DNA of 64,000 bases. Origin: Caryophanales bacterium. Lineage in GTDB: Bacteria; Bacillota; Bacilli; Exiguobacteriales; Exiguobacteriaceae. The translations under genes and the position numbers were made by a program. The stretch spans positions 744,001-808,000 of the forward strand of contig CABJAC010000001.1 of the NCBI GenBank assembly GCA_902363455.1. Reading direction: 5' to 3'. Numbering within the stretch: position 1 is the stretch's first letter; every line of letters begins with the position of its first letter. The notes below the pieces were generated by a model. The model was not told the origin of the DNA. It did not search any database and worked only from the letters and a program-made list of their open reading frames with translations. Of the stretch, positions 37,214-48,041 are shown in pieces.

Positions 37214-37582
37214 ATAAAAGGCGAGGCCAACCAAAATCGTAAAAGCAATCAAACTCATCATCGGAATCGTCAAGAAACCGAAATAGTTGACCCATTTGAT
37301 TAGACAACCATTCGTGCATAGGGCTTCTCCATCCGGTAAACGTTCCAGGATGACATGGTAGGCCGCGACCGCGAAACCGAGTAGCGTGTATAAGCGAATG
37401 AAAAAGCGGTCGACCGGACGATTTCGAAAAAGTGAAACGAGCAGGTAAATGGCTGTCGTATACATGAACAGACGTTGCCACCAACATAACGGACAAGGGA
37501 TGAATCCTCGGACTTCGCTGAAGTACAGACTACCCAAGGTCGCAATCGTTGAGACGATCAACATAAAATGATAGCGTGACAT
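37190..37582 (-). CDS. bdbC: Disulfide bond formation protein (BdbC/DsbB family)
   Basis: Membrane quinone-linked oxidase that regenerates the thiol oxidase partner outside the membrane. 130 residues with four helices. The first cysteine pair is CPLCWWQR (near residue 30), the second is CTNGC (near residue 89), both intact. No BdbD/DsbA partner gene is adjacent. Convergent with the FAD oxidoreductase, overlapping by seven bases. Confidence 0.92.
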   Translation of the reverse strand: MSRYHFMLIVSTIATLGSLYFSEVRGFIPCPLCWWQRLFMYTTAIYLLVSLFRNRPVDRFFIRLYTLLGFAVAAYHVILERLPDGEALCTNGCLIKWVNYFGFLTIPMMSLIAFTILVGLAFYPQQKNAQ

Positions 37583-37647
37583 ATGTACCTTCCTCTCTAA
37601 CGTGTTAAACTAATGCCATCTTATATCATGAGGAGTCGAATCATACA

Positions 37648-38538
37648 TTGCAAGTGTCGGAAATGGAAATGTTGATTACGTTATCGGAGGAATTAAACAT
37701 GAGACGGGCGGCGGAGCGACTTTTCGTGTCGCAACCTGCCCTCAGTCAACGTCTCGTCGCGATTGAGCGGCGCTGGGCGACGAAGTTGTTCATTCGTTCG
37801 TCCCGTGGTCTCAGCATCACCCCTCAAGGGGAGAAGGTCATCGGACTCGCCAAAGAAATGAATCGCAAAGAATTAGAATTAAAAAGTGAATTGACGGCAG
37901 AAGAAGGCGCAGTCTACGGGACACTTCGAATTGCAGTGGCTTCCATCATGGGACAATACTGGTTGCCACGCGTCTTAAAACGCTTTGTCGAACGATACCC
38001 GCACGTCCGTGTCCAACTCGTCACAGGATGGTCGAGTGAAATGATGCGTCATATGTTGGAAGAACATTTTCATATCGGCATCATTCGCGGGAATCCCGAC
38101 TGGAAAGGCGTCAAAGAACGACTGTTCTCTGACCCGCTCTATCTGGTCGACAGCGAATTAACATCTCTGGAACAACTACGAAAAACAGAACGGCCGTTCA
38201 TTCAATTTAAAAGTGATTCGACGTACTATCAAGAAATCTTGGAATGGTGGCAAGATCGTTTTTCTAGTCCGCCAGCCCGGACACTCGTCGTTGACCAGAT
38301 TGAGACGTGCAAACAGATGGCGCTTCATGGAATCGGATTCGCTATCCTGCCCGAATCGACGATTCATGAAGCGCGCGACGTAATGAAAATTCCGTTGAAG
38401 ACGTCATCCGGAAAAATTTTAAAACGCGATACTTGGATTTTGTCGACAGAGTCGATGCTTGAGTTAAAACAAGTCCAGGCGTTTTGGGACATTGTCAAAG
38501 AAGAAGGAGGAAGTCAGTCAGATGGAATACGCAATTGA
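37648..38538 (+). CDS. ccpC: LysR-type regulator, CcpC-like
   Basis: 296 residues. N-terminal winged helix (LSEELNMRRAAERLFVSQPALSQRL) and C-terminal LysR effector domain. Several long blocks agree with B. subtilis CcpC as I recall it: VASIMGQYWLPRVLK, TGWSSEMM, HIGIIRGNPDWKG, FIQFKSDSTY and VDQIETCKQMALHGIG. CcpC represses citrate synthase and aconitase genes until citrate accumulates. TTG start 37648 has AGGAG twelve bases upstream. The 3' end overlaps the next gene's start by 17 bases. Confidence 0.85.
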   Translation: MQVSEMEMLITLSEELNMRRAAERLFVSQPALSQRLVAIERRWATKLFIRSSRGLSITPQGEKVIGLAKEMNRKELELKSELTAEEGAVYGTLRIAVASIMGQYWLPRVLKRFVERYPHVRVQLVTGWSSEMMRHMLEEHFHIGIIRGNPDWKGVKERLFSDPLYLVDSELTSLEQLRKTERPFIQFKSDSTYYQEILEWWQDRFSSPPARTLVVDQIETCKQMALHGIGFAILPESTIHEARDVMKIPLKTSSGKILKRDTWILSTESMLELKQVQAFWDIVKEEGGSQSDGIRN

Positions 38539-39634
38539 AATGCGGCGAGAACTTCATAAAATACCGGAACCGGGATTCAAGGAGTTTAAAACGCAAGCTT
38601 TTATTCTCGATCAAATCCGTTCTTATCCGGCGGATCGGGTCAGTTATGACACGTTCGAAACGGGGGTGTTCGTTCGTGTGAAAGGATTGACAGGAAACCG
38701 GACAATCGGGTATCGGGCGGATATTGACGGCTTGCCGATCGAAGAAGCAACAGGGTTGCCGTTTGGCTCCGAACATCCGGGGTTCATGCATGCCTGTGGA
38801 CATGACGTTCATGCATCCATCGCCTTAGGTTTGCTGCGCCGGATCGTTGAGCTTCCGATTATGGACGATGTCGTTTTCCTCTTCCAACCGGCAGAAGAAG
38901 GACCGGGTGGAGCGGAACCGATGATCAAGAGTCCATTGTTTGAAAAATATCGTCCGAGTGAGATGTACGGACTGCATGTCGCACCGGAATACCCGGTCGG
39001 TACCATTGCGAGTCGGCCTGGTGTATTGTTTGCCAGCGCACGAGAAGTCCATATTACGATTTATGGTCAAAGTGGTCATGCCGCTTTCCCACACCTGACA
39101 ATTGATACAGTCGTGGCCCAAGCGGCTTTAATTATGCAACTTCAGACGATTATCAGCCGGTCCATCAATCCGATGAACTGTGGTGTCATTACGATTGGTA
39201 AAGTTGATGCCGGAATCCGTGAAAATGTTATTGCCGGTCGAGCATTACTCGACGGAACGATGCGGGCGCTTAACGGTGCGGATATGGAGAAGTTGGAGCA
39301 ACGTGTCCGGGATATTGTCCGCGGTATCGAAGCTTCGTTTGGTGTGAAGATTGATCTCCAGTTCGGCAATCGTTACTACGAAGTCGTCAACGATCAAAAA
39401 ATTGTGGATAAATTTTCGTCCTTCGTTAAAATGAACGCTACTTATGTGGAATGTGATGCCGCGATGACGGGAGAAGATTTCGGTTTCATGTTAAAAGAAA
39501 TCCCGGGCATGATGTTTTGGCTCGGAGTCAATAATGCAACGTCCGGATTGCACCAACCGACCTTAAATCCAGATGAAGAGGCTATCCCCTTCGTGATTAA
39601 TTTACTAGATCATTATTTCCGCGAATACGTCTAA
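38522..39634 (+). CDS. dapL: N-acetyldiaminopimelate deacetylase (M20 amidohydrolase)
   Basis: Removes acetyl from N-acetyl-LL-diaminopimelate on the acetylase route to lysine and peptidoglycan. 370 residues. M20 metal ligands: GYRADIDGLPI, HACGHDVHAS, the EEGPGG glutamates and the late HQPTLNPDEEA. AAGGAGGAAG precedes ATG 38522, inside the end of ccpC, so translation is probably coupled. No dapH neighbour here; a general amidohydrolase (hippurate hydrolase type) is the alternative. Confidence 0.8.
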   Translation: MEYAIEMRRELHKIPEPGFKEFKTQAFILDQIRSYPADRVSYDTFETGVFVRVKGLTGNRTIGYRADIDGLPIEEATGLPFGSEHPGFMHACGHDVHASIALGLLRRIVELPIMDDVVFLFQPAEEGPGGAEPMIKSPLFEKYRPSEMYGLHVAPEYPVGTIASRPGVLFASAREVHITIYGQSGHAAFPHLTIDTVVAQAALIMQLQTIISRSINPMNCGVITIGKVDAGIRENVIAGRALLDGTMRALNGADMEKLEQRVRDIVRGIEASFGVKIDLQFGNRYYEVVNDQKIVDKFSSFVKMNATYVECDAAMTGEDFGFMLKEIPGMMFWLGVNNATSGLHQPTLNPDEEAIPFVINLLDHYFREYV

Positions 39635-39649
39635 ACAAAAGACGTGACA

Positions 39650-39700
39650 ATCAGCCTTTTATTCATGAAAAAATGAATAAAGGGCTTTCATTTTATAGAA
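39650..39700 (+). terminator. Terminator after dapL
   Basis: AGCCTTTTATTCAT pairs with ATGAATAAAGGGCT around GAAAAA, followed by TTCATTTT. Confidence 0.75.
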
Positions 39701-39720
39701 GAGAACAGTTTTCGAACGTT

Positions 39721-39804
39721 TTGTGAAATTAATCACGTGTATATGTGAACAATTTGTTACATCAAACATTAAGAACAGACACAAATGATTATGTTCTCTA
39801 TGAT
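39721..39804 (+). promoter_or_regulatory. cydAB control region with Rex-like operator and promoter
   Basis: TTGTGAAATTAATCACGT (39721-39738) matches the Rex consensus TTGTGAANNNNTTCACAA at 15 of 18 positions. The probable promoter is CAGACA (39776-39781), 17 bases, TATGAT (39799-39804). Rex represses bd-oxidase genes until NADH rises, so induction under low oxygen is likely. The site lies about 40 bases upstream of the -35. Confidence 0.6.
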
Positions 39805-39855
39805 ACGGATATAAACAATATATAGAAGTATGTTTAGAAAGAGGGGGCTATACAC

Positions 39856-41244
39856 ATGTTCAATGATCCAGTCATGCTCAGTCGATTATTGACAGGGCTC
39901 ACATTAGCATTCCACATCATCTTTGCGACGATTGGAGTAGGGGTTCCATTGATGGTACTCGCAGCAGAGTACATCGGAATTAAACGAAAAGATTCAGACT
40001 ATATTCTGTTAGCACGACGTTGGACGCGCGGTTATATCGTAACGGTAGCGGTCGGTGTCGTGACCGGAACGGCGATTGGATTACAATTATCGCTCTTATG
40101 GCCGTCTTTGATGCAAGTTGCCGGTCAAACGATTGCCTTACCGCTCTTTATGGAAACATTTGCTTTCTTCTTTGAAGCGATTTTCCTCGGTATTTACCTC
40201 TACACATGGGATCGTTTCAAAAACCCATGGTTACACTGGTTGATCGGGATTCCTGTCGTCATTGGTGCGACGTTATCCGCTTTCTTCATTACGACGGTCA
40301 ACTCGTTCATGAACTCGCCAGAAGGATTTAAAATCGTTAACGGAACGTTGACACAAATCGAACCGTTAAAAGCAATGTTCAATACGGCGACACCAACAAA
40401 AGCGACACACGTCATCGTCTCTGCCTATCTGACGGTAGCCTTCATTTTGGCAGCGATCGCGGCTTTCCATCTTCTTCGGAAAAAAACATTGTCGGCAGCC
40501 GAAACGGCATATCACAAAAAAGCCCTTCGCTTAACAGTCATGGCCGGTTTGATTTTTGCGTTCTCGACAGCACTTGTCGGAGACTTCTCGGGAAAATATT
40601 TAGCCAAATACCAGCCGGAAAAATTAGCGGCTGCAGAGTGGCATTTTGAAACGACAAGTGAAGCCGAACTGATTTTCGGTGGTATTTTAGATGAACAAGA
40701 AGACGGCAGTTATGAAATCAAAGGGGCCGTCAAAATTCCGTATGCACTATCGATTCTTGCAGGCGGAGCACCTGATACGGAAGTTATCGGTTTAAATGAG
40801 TTTGCGAAAGAGGACCAAGCACCACTGTTTGTCCACTATTTCTTTGATATCATGGTATCAATCGGAATGTACTTGGCCGCCGTATCCGCGCTGTTTGTAC
40901 TGGCATTCCGCCTCAAAAAGCTGAATCCGTATAACAAGTGGTTATTACGTGGTATCTTCATCGGTGGACCACTTGCCATCGTTTCGATTGAAGCAGGATG
41001 GATGTATGCAGAAATCGGGCGTCAACCATGGACCCTCTATGGTATTATGAGAACGGCTGATGCGGCAACGACATCGACAGCCGTCGGACCGATGTTGATT
41101 TTGTTCAGTTTACTTTATCTGTTGCTCGGAACGATCTGTACAGTCGTCTTGCTTCGGATGTTTAAAAATAACCCTGTCGGTAAAGAACTCGCGGATGATC
41201 ATCATACACGTGGTGAAGCGATGTTTGCGGACGACAATAAATAA
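39856..41244 (+). CDS. cydA: Cytochrome bd-type quinol oxidase subunit I (YthA-like)
   Basis: Heme-bearing subunit of the bd-family terminal oxidase; reduces oxygen with electrons from menaquinol. 462 residues, about nine helices. FHIIFATIGVGVPLMVLAAE, ARRWTRGYIVTVAVGVVTGT, METFAFFFEAIFLG and EIGRQPWTLYG are family marks. The periplasmic quinol loop is short, and the N-terminus resembles YthA rather than B. subtilis CydA, suggesting the cyanide-insensitive-like branch. GAGGGGG precedes the ATG. Confidence 0.93.
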   Translation: MFNDPVMLSRLLTGLTLAFHIIFATIGVGVPLMVLAAEYIGIKRKDSDYILLARRWTRGYIVTVAVGVVTGTAIGLQLSLLWPSLMQVAGQTIALPLFMETFAFFFEAIFLGIYLYTWDRFKNPWLHWLIGIPVVIGATLSAFFITTVNSFMNSPEGFKIVNGTLTQIEPLKAMFNTATPTKATHVIVSAYLTVAFILAAIAAFHLLRKKTLSAAETAYHKKALRLTVMAGLIFAFSTALVGDFSGKYLAKYQPEKLAAAEWHFETTSEAELIFGGILDEQEDGSYEIKGAVKIPYALSILAGGAPDTEVIGLNEFAKEDQAPLFVHYFFDIMVSIGMYLAAVSALFVLAFRLKKLNPYNKWLLRGIFIGGPLAIVSIEAGWMYAEIGRQPWTLYGIMRTADAATTSTAVGPMLILFSLLYLLLGTICTVVLLRMFKNNPVGKELADDHHTRGEAMFADDNK

Positions 41245-41256
41245 GGAGGGAACGAG

Positions 41257-42282
41257 TTGGACATTCAAACACTTGGAATAACCGTACTTTGGACGTTCCT
41301 TTATGGATATCTCATCGTTGCCTCAATTGACTTCGGTGCCGGTTTTTACGCGTTCTATTCAAAATATACAAAACGGGATCATTTAACGAATCGGCTGATT
41401 CTGCGATACCTTTCACCGGTCTGGGAAGTGACGAACGTCTTCTTCGTCTTCTTCTTTGTCGGACTCGTCGGATTCTTTCCGGATACGGCTTATTATTACG
41501 GGACAGCTCTACTTGTTCCAGCCTCAATCGTCTTAGTGTTGATTGCGATTCGTGGTAGCTTTTATGCCTTTGCCAACTATGGTTCGAACGACAGCATGTT
41601 CTATACGTTCTTATACGGAGCGACAGGATTGTTAATTCCAGCAGCAATGTCGACTACTTTGACAATCAGTCAAGGTGGCTTCATTCGTAAAACAAATGAG
41701 ACGGTGGAGTTCTTGGGAACAAAACTGTTTACGAACTTTTATTCTTGGACGGTTGTTGCGCTCGCCATCGTTTCCGTTCTGTACATCAGTGCGATGTTCC
41801 TTCTGTTTTATGCGGATAAAGCAAAAGACGAGAACGCGACACCACTCATTCGTAAATGGGCGTTGTTCTGGAGTATTCCAACGATTGTCGTCTGTGCACT
41901 TGTTTTCTTCGGTTTGAAAAATCAGGCTGCTTGGCATTATGAAAATATTTTGAACGGCAACTGGTGGTGGTTCGCAGCAAGTTTCTTGTTCTTCTGTATT
42001 GCGGTCACGCTCATCTATTTGAAAAAGAACTACGGGATTGCCTTTATTGCCGTTATGGCTCAGTACGGTGTCGCTTGGTTCGGATATGGATATACCCATC
42101 TTCCGTACATTTTGTACCCCTATATTGACATCAATAAAGCAGTCGTCAACGAAACGATGGCAACAGCACTCGTCGTCGTTTTCATCTTCGGATTATTGTT
42201 ATTGATTCCGGCTCTGTATTTGATTCTCCGACTCTTCTTGTTTGACAACGATTATGTCAGTGGGAAAAAATCGAAATCCTGA
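41257..42282 (+). CDS. cydB: Cytochrome bd-type quinol oxidase subunit II
   Basis: Partner subunit, 341 residues with eight or nine helices; begins LWTFLYGYLIVASIDFGAGFY, the CydB N-terminal signature (normally DFG near the first helix). TTG start 41257 follows AAGGAGGG. Twelve bases after cydA, one operon. No cydCD assembly transporter follows. Confidence 0.92.
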   Translation: MDIQTLGITVLWTFLYGYLIVASIDFGAGFYAFYSKYTKRDHLTNRLILRYLSPVWEVTNVFFVFFFVGLVGFFPDTAYYYGTALLVPASIVLVLIAIRGSFYAFANYGSNDSMFYTFLYGATGLLIPAAMSTTLTISQGGFIRKTNETVEFLGTKLFTNFYSWTVVALAIVSVLYISAMFLLFYADKAKDENATPLIRKWALFWSIPTIVVCALVFFGLKNQAAWHYENILNGNWWWFAASFLFFCIAVTLIYLKKNYGIAFIAVMAQYGVAWFGYGYTHLPYILYPYIDINKAVVNETMATALVVVFIFGLLLLIPALYLILRLFLFDNDYVSGKKSKS

Positions 42283-42292
42283 TCCTGAAAAC

Positions 42293-42332
42293 CAAGTGTG
42301 CCGTCTGCAAAAAGATGGCACACTTTTTTTGC
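42293..42332 (+). terminator. Intrinsic terminator after cydB
   Basis: AAGTGTGCC(G)TCT pairs with AGATGGCACACTT around GCAAAA, then seven T. Confidence 0.9.
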
Positions 42333-42442
42333 CGTTTCGTAAAAAAAAGTAGGGGGAAACGGCATCATAAAAGCGTTCATAGCAATTTAAAGGGGAATCG
42401 GGTACACTACTACTGAAGCAGAAATATGAAGGAGAGTTGAAC

Positions 42443-43111
42443 ATGAATGGAGAGTTTGCAGTAATCGGTTTAGGACGATTCGGGGGATCGATTGTTCGAG
42501 AGCTATCGAAAAACGGATATGATGTTTTAGCGATCGATTCAGATGAAGAACGCGTTAACGAATACATGGGGATTGCGACGCATTCCGTCATCGCTGATAC
42601 GACGGATGAGAATGTCTTAAAAAGTCTCGGCATTCGTAATTTTGATCATGTTATCGTTGCGATCGGTGAAAACATCCAAGCATCGATTTTAACAACTTTA
42701 ATTTTGAAGGAACTCGGCGTCCAGTCGATTACTGTTAAGGCGACAAATGACTACCATGAAAAAGTACTGAGGAAAATTGGTGCTGATTTCATCGTTCACC
42801 CTGAGCGGGACATGGGTGTCCGGATTGCAAATGGACTGATGAGTTCCAACATCTTAGATTATCTTGACCTATCACAAGAGTTTTCGATCGTGGAGATTAA
42901 AGTCAGTGATCGGATGGCAAACCAGACATTAATTGATTTGGATTTACGGAGTAAATACGGAGCGAACGTCGTTGCAATCAAGCGAGGGGAAAACGTCATG
43001 ATTTCCTTACAGGCGGACGAGTTGATTGAAAAAGGGGATTACTTAGTCGTCATTGGTGAAAATGACGACTTGGATCGACTGGAACGCGCGATTCATAAAG
43101 TAAGAAACTGA
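42443..43111 (+). CDS. ktrC: KtrC/TrkA-type potassium channel regulator (RCK protein)
   Basis: Cytoplasmic gating ring of a Ktr potassium uptake system. 222 residues: RCK_N Rossmann domain with G9-L-G11-R-F-G14 and acidic LAIDSDEERV, then RCK_C (VSDRMANQTLIDLDLRSKYG, EKGDYLVVIGEND). AAGGAGAG precedes ATG 42443. Its membrane partner (KtrD type) is not in the window. Same position relative to rnjA and pdh as in B. subtilis. Confidence 0.92.
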   Translation: MNGEFAVIGLGRFGGSIVRELSKNGYDVLAIDSDEERVNEYMGIATHSVIADTTDENVLKSLGIRNFDHVIVAIGENIQASILTTLILKELGVQSITVKATNDYHEKVLRKIGADFIVHPERDMGVRIANGLMSSNILDYLDLSQEFSIVEIKVSDRMANQTLIDLDLRSKYGANVVAIKRGENVMISLQADELIEKGDYLVVIGENDDLDRLERAIHKVRN

Positions 43112-43112
43112 T

Positions 43113-43147
43113 GAAAAAAGGCTGAGGAATCGCTCCTCAGCCTTTTC
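43113..43147. terminator. Bidirectional terminator ktrC / ykrA
   Basis: AAAAAGGCTGAGGA pairs with TCCTCAGCCTTTT around ATCGC. Confidence 0.93.
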
Positions 43148-43158
43148 AATCCTGGTCG

Positions 43159-43935
43159 TTAAATCAGTTGAAACTCTTTAAGACCGTAAGCGATTCCGTC
43201 TTCGAGAATGTGTTTCGTGACGAAATCTGCGGCCGCCTTTGTTTCCTCAAGACCGTTGCCCATCGCGATGCCCGTCCCGACATAACGTAACATTTCTAAA
43301 TCATTTAATGCATCCCCAAACGCAAATGTATCTTCGCGCCGGATGTTCGTCAGCTTCAGGAATTGTTTGATGCCGTCTGCCTTTGACGAACCGACGTTGA
43401 TGACGTCCATGGCGTTCGGATGCCAGCGGATGAAATCAAAAGCTTCGTAATTTTGAACATACTCCGCTTCTTCTTCTGCCGTGCAGTAGACAAGTGTTTG
43501 GAAGACGTCATGTGTCTTAAGGGCATGTTCTTCAAATACCGGTAAAGGAATATCTAGTTCGCCAAGCGACTCCTGGACCAATTGATCGGATGGCGTCGTT
43601 GAGAATCCTTGCGTTTCACCCAAATAGACGAGTGTATGATTATTTTTTTGCGCGCGGGCTGTCAAATGCTCGAGATCTGCAATCGGTTGTGGTCGTCTGT
43701 AAATGACCTCATCTTGATGAACGACAATTTGACCATTGTAACCAATGATCGTGTCGATATTTAATAGTTCACGTACACCGGACAACATCGCCGGACCCCG
43801 TCCGGTCGCGATGGCGACATATACACCATTCGTTTGTAGCTGTTTAATTGCTTGTTTGGTCGACTCTGGAACAAAATGACCATCGTGAAGTAAGGTTCCA
43901 TCGATATCGAAAAAGACGACTTTCTGATTTGCCAT
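43159..43935 (-). CDS. ykrA: HAD-IIB (Cof-type) phosphatase YkrA
   Basis: Cytoplasmic sugar or nucleotide phosphatase of the Cof family, 258 residues. Motif I FFDIDGTLL, motif II IATGRG, motif III Lys in SSKADGIKQFL and motif IV FGDALNDLEML are intact. AGAAGGTG precedes the start. A cre-like sequence overlaps its promoter. Substrate not assignable from sequence. Confidence 0.9.
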   Translation of the reverse strand: MANQKVVFFDIDGTLLHDGHFVPESTKQAIKQLQTNGVYVAIATGRGPAMLSGVRELLNIDTIIGYNGQIVVHQDEVIYRRPQPIADLEHLTARAQKNNHTLVYLGETQGFSTTPSDQLVQESLGELDIPLPVFEEHALKTHDVFQTLVYCTAEEEAEYVQNYEAFDFIRWHPNAMDVINVGSSKADGIKQFLKLTNIRREDTFAFGDALNDLEMLRYVGTGIAMGNGLEETKAAADFVTKHILEDGIAYGLKEFQLI

Positions 43936-43983
43936 GGTTTCACCTTCTCTTTTTAATTGGCTGTTCAGCCGGATACATGTGGA

Positions 43984-44009
43984 ATTATAGCATAGCGTTA
44001 ACGTTTACA
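43984..44009 (-). promoter_or_regulatory. ykrA promoter with cre-like site
   Basis: On the minus strand a TGC-TATAAT extended -10 (hexamer 43984-43989) sits ahead of ykrA. In the spacer upstream, TGTAAACGTTAACG (43996-44009) matches the CcpA cre consensus TGWAANCGNTNWCA at 13 of 14, so binding would block this promoter. Confidence 0.6.
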
Positions 44010-44105
44010 CCGACCTTGGATTAGGAATAGGATGAAAAAATAGTAGGATATCGTGTATACTAATCTAAGGACAAAAAACAATGGACTGATAAGGAGTTGC
44101 TAAAC

Positions 44106-44324
44106 ATGATTTTTAAAGTATTTTATCAACCGCTTCGTTCAGAAGCCCCGGTACGGGAACGGACAGAAGTGATGTATGTTGAGGGAGAGAACATTCGTGA
44201 AGTGCGAACAGCGATTGATCACCTCATCAAAGAAATCAATGTCGAATTCATCCGTGAGTTAAGCGGAGAATTTTTGGAATATGAAAAACTAAGCCCAGAC
44301 TATAAGGTTGAAACGTTCGCATGA
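44106..44324 (+). CDS. rpoY: RNA polymerase epsilon subunit RpoY
   Basis: Small accessory subunit of Firmicutes RNA polymerase, 72 residues, starting [20 protein letters not shown] and containing [14 protein letters not shown] and a conserved INVEFI strand. Start 44106 has AAGGAG upstream; an upstream in-frame TTG/ATG at 44097 is less likely. Overlaps the rnjA start (ATGA), the standard pairing. Confidence 0.93.
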   Translation: MIFKVFYQPLRSEAPVRERTEVMYVEGENIREVRTAIDHLIKEINVEFIRELSGEFLEYEKLSPDYKVETFA

Positions 44325-45988
44325 AATTTGTTAAAAACCATCAAGCAGCCGTCTTCGCACTCGGCGGCTTAGGAGAAATCGGGAAGAATACGTACGTCGT
44401 TCAGTTTCAAGATGAGATCATCGTCATCGACGCCGGCGTCATGTTCCCTGAAGATGAATTGCTTGGGATCGACTATGTCATTCCAGATTACACGTATTTG
44501 ATCAAAAACAAAGACAAGGTAAAAGGAGTCTTCATCACCCACGGTCACGAAGACCATATTGGGGGACTGCCATTTTTACTTAAGCAGGTCAACTTACCAA
44601 TCTATGCTGGGAAAATTGCACTTGGTCTCATTAAAGTAAAACTCGAAGAACACGGTTTATTACGGACGGCCGAGTTACATGAGATTGATGAGGATTCCAT
44701 CATCAAATTCCGTAAAACGAGCATTTCGTTTTTCCGGACAACACACTCGATTCCAAACTCGTTTGGAGTCGTCGTCAAAACACCGCAAGGCAATATCGTC
44801 CATACGGGTGATTTTAAATTTGATTTCACGCCGGTCGGGGAACCAGCTGATTTGACGAAGATGGCAGAACTCGGCAAGGAAGGTGTTCTTTGCTTGCTGT
44901 CTGACTCGACGAATGCCGAGATTGAAGGATTTACAATGAGCGAACGCGTCGTCGGAGATACAATCTCAAACATCTTCCGTAAAGCGGAAGGTCGGATTAT
45001 CTTTGCGACCTTTGCTTCTAATATCTATCGTCTGCAACAAGTTGTTAATGCATCGGTCGAAGCCGGACGTAAAATCGTCGTCTTCGGACGGAGTATGGAT
45101 AAAGTCATGATGATTGGTCAGGAGCTTGATTTCATTAAAGCACCAAAAGGAACAATTATTGAGCCAAACGAGATGAAACGATATAAATCAAATGAATTGA
45201 CGATTCTTTGTACGGGATCACAAGGGGAACCGATGGCAGCTCTCAGCCGAATCGCCAACGGGACACACCGTCAGATTTCCATCATTCCGGATGATTTAGT
45301 CATCTTCTCGTCGTCCCCGATTCCAGGAAACGTCGTTTCTGTCGGAAAAACAATTAATCAATTGTACAAAGCGGGCGCGGACGTCATGTATGGCAAGCTG
45401 AATGACATCCATACATCAGGTCACGGCAGCCAGCAAGAACAATTGTTGATGCTTCGTCTGTTGCAACCCAAATACTTCATGCCGATTCATGGAGAATACC
45501 GCATGTTGAAAAAACACATGTCACTTGCGATGGACGCCGGTGTACCGGAAGAAAACTGTTTCGTCATGGATAATGGTGAAGTATTAGCACTCGATGCTAA
45601 TGCTGCAGCGATTACCGGCAAAATTCAGGCAAATGCCGTCTATGTAGATGGAAAAGGGATTGGAGATATTGGTAATATCGTCCTGCGCGACCGGCGCATT
45701 CTTTCGGAAGAAGGTCTCGTCGTCGTCGTCGTGACACTCGATTCGAAAACCAATCGTCTCGTTTCCGGACCAGACATCATCTCACGCGGATTCGTCTACA
45801 TGCGTGAATCAGGAAACCTGATTAAAGATGCAGAACGTTTGCTGAAACGTTCGCTTGAACAATCGTTAGCGAACCGAAACACGAAATGGACGGATATCAA
45901 GCAAGTCATCAACGACACGTTGACACCTTACTTGACAGAAAAAACACAACGTCATCCGATGGTCATGCCGATCATCATGGAAGTATAA
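44321..45988 (+). CDS. rnjA: Ribonuclease J1
   Basis: Endo- and 5' exoribonuclease central to mRNA decay and rRNA maturation in Bacillota. 555 residues. Beta-lactamase metal motif H74-G-H76-E-D78-H79, then HTGDFKFD, the beta-CASP domain with [14 protein letters not shown] and [12 protein letters not shown], and [11 protein letters not shown] plus [10 protein letters not shown]. Translationally coupled to rpoY by a four-base overlap. Confidence 0.97.
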   Translation: MKFVKNHQAAVFALGGLGEIGKNTYVVQFQDEIIVIDAGVMFPEDELLGIDYVIPDYTYLIKNKDKVKGVFITHGHEDHIGGLPFLLKQVNLPIYAGKIALGLIKVKLEEHGLLRTAELHEIDEDSIIKFRKTSISFFRTTHSIPNSFGVVVKTPQGNIVHTGDFKFDFTPVGEPADLTKMAELGKEGVLCLLSDSTNAEIEGFTMSERVVGDTISNIFRKAEGRIIFATFASNIYRLQQVVNASVEAGRKIVVFGRSMDKVMMIGQELDFIKAPKGTIIEPNEMKRYKSNELTILCTGSQGEPMAALSRIANGTHRQISIIPDDLVIFSSSPIPGNVVSVGKTINQLYKAGADVMYGKLNDIHTSGHGSQQEQLLMLRLLQPKYFMPIHGEYRMLKKHMSLAMDAGVPEENCFVMDNGEVLALDANAAAITGKIQANAVYVDGKGIGDIGNIVLRDRRILSEEGLVVVVVTLDSKTNRLVSGPDIISRGFVYMRESGNLIKDAERLLKRSLEQSLANRNTKWTDIKQVINDTLTPYLTEKTQRHPMVMPIIMEV

Positions 45989-45989
45989 C

Positions 45990-46028
45990 AAAAAAAGACA
46001 TTTCCACATCGTGGGAATGTCTTTTTGT
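45990..46028. terminator. Bidirectional terminator rnjA / def
   Basis: AAAAAGACATTTCCAC pairs with GTGGGAATGTCTTTTT around ATC. Confidence 0.92.
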
Positions 46029-46037
46029 ATGCGTTTC

Positions 46038-46577
46038 TCAGAGCGGTGAACCGTAATCCTTGAACGGCTCCTTGTTATCGATTCGGTCATAGAACATGAT
46101 ACCGTCCAAGTGATCGTATTCATGCTGACAGACGACTGCTTTTAATCCTTTTAATCTTAATTTTACCGGATTTCCGTTATGATCGATGCCAGACAGGGTA
46201 ATACGCATATAGCGCGGTACATGACCTTCTACTTCCCGGTCAACGGATAAACAGCCTTCGCCGCCGGCAAGATACGTTTGTTCAACGGAATGACTGACGA
46301 TTTTAGGATTATAGATCCCGAACTCGAGAATGTCATCCCCGTCTTGTAAACGAACGGCGAACATTCGTTTATTGACTCCGATCTGAGGAGCGGCTAATCC
46401 GATCCCGCTACGCAAATCATATTTTTCAGCTAATTCATCGTCTTGACTGTTGGATAAATATTCCATCATAAGACGCATCGTTTCTTTATCTTCCTCACTC
46501 AGTGGGAAGGTAACATCGACAGATCGTTCGTGAAGCGAAGGTACGTCTTCCCGGACAATCTCATTCATGGTAATCAT
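46038..46577 (-). CDS. def: Peptide deformylase
   Basis: Removes the formyl group from nascent proteins. 179 residues. All three motifs: GIGLAAPQIG, GGEGCLSVD and QHEYDHLDGIMF with the Fe/Zn-binding HEYDH. Of the longer Gram-positive type 2 class, judging by length and the insertion after motif I. Start 46577 has AAAGGGGTG upstream; the next Met (46568) is an alternative. Confidence 0.95.
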   Translation of the reverse strand: MITMNEIVREDVPSLHERSVDVTFPLSEEDKETMRLMMEYLSNSQDDELAEKYDLRSGIGLAAPQIGVNKRMFAVRLQDGDDILEFGIYNPKIVSHSVEQTYLAGGEGCLSVDREVEGHVPRYMRITLSGIDHNGNPVKLRLKGLKAVVCQHEYDHLDGIMFYDRIDNKEPFKDYGSPL

Positions 46578-48038
<1,461 letters not shown>

Positions 48039-48041
48039 CCC

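Noticed and set aside
39742..39765. Second Rex or FNR site (TGTGAACAATTTGTTACA)
   Set aside because: Half-site spacing of eight fits neither consensus.
41312..42099. Minus-strand ORFs of 111 and 155 residues inside cydB
   Set aside because: Shadow frames with atypical composition and no ribosome site.
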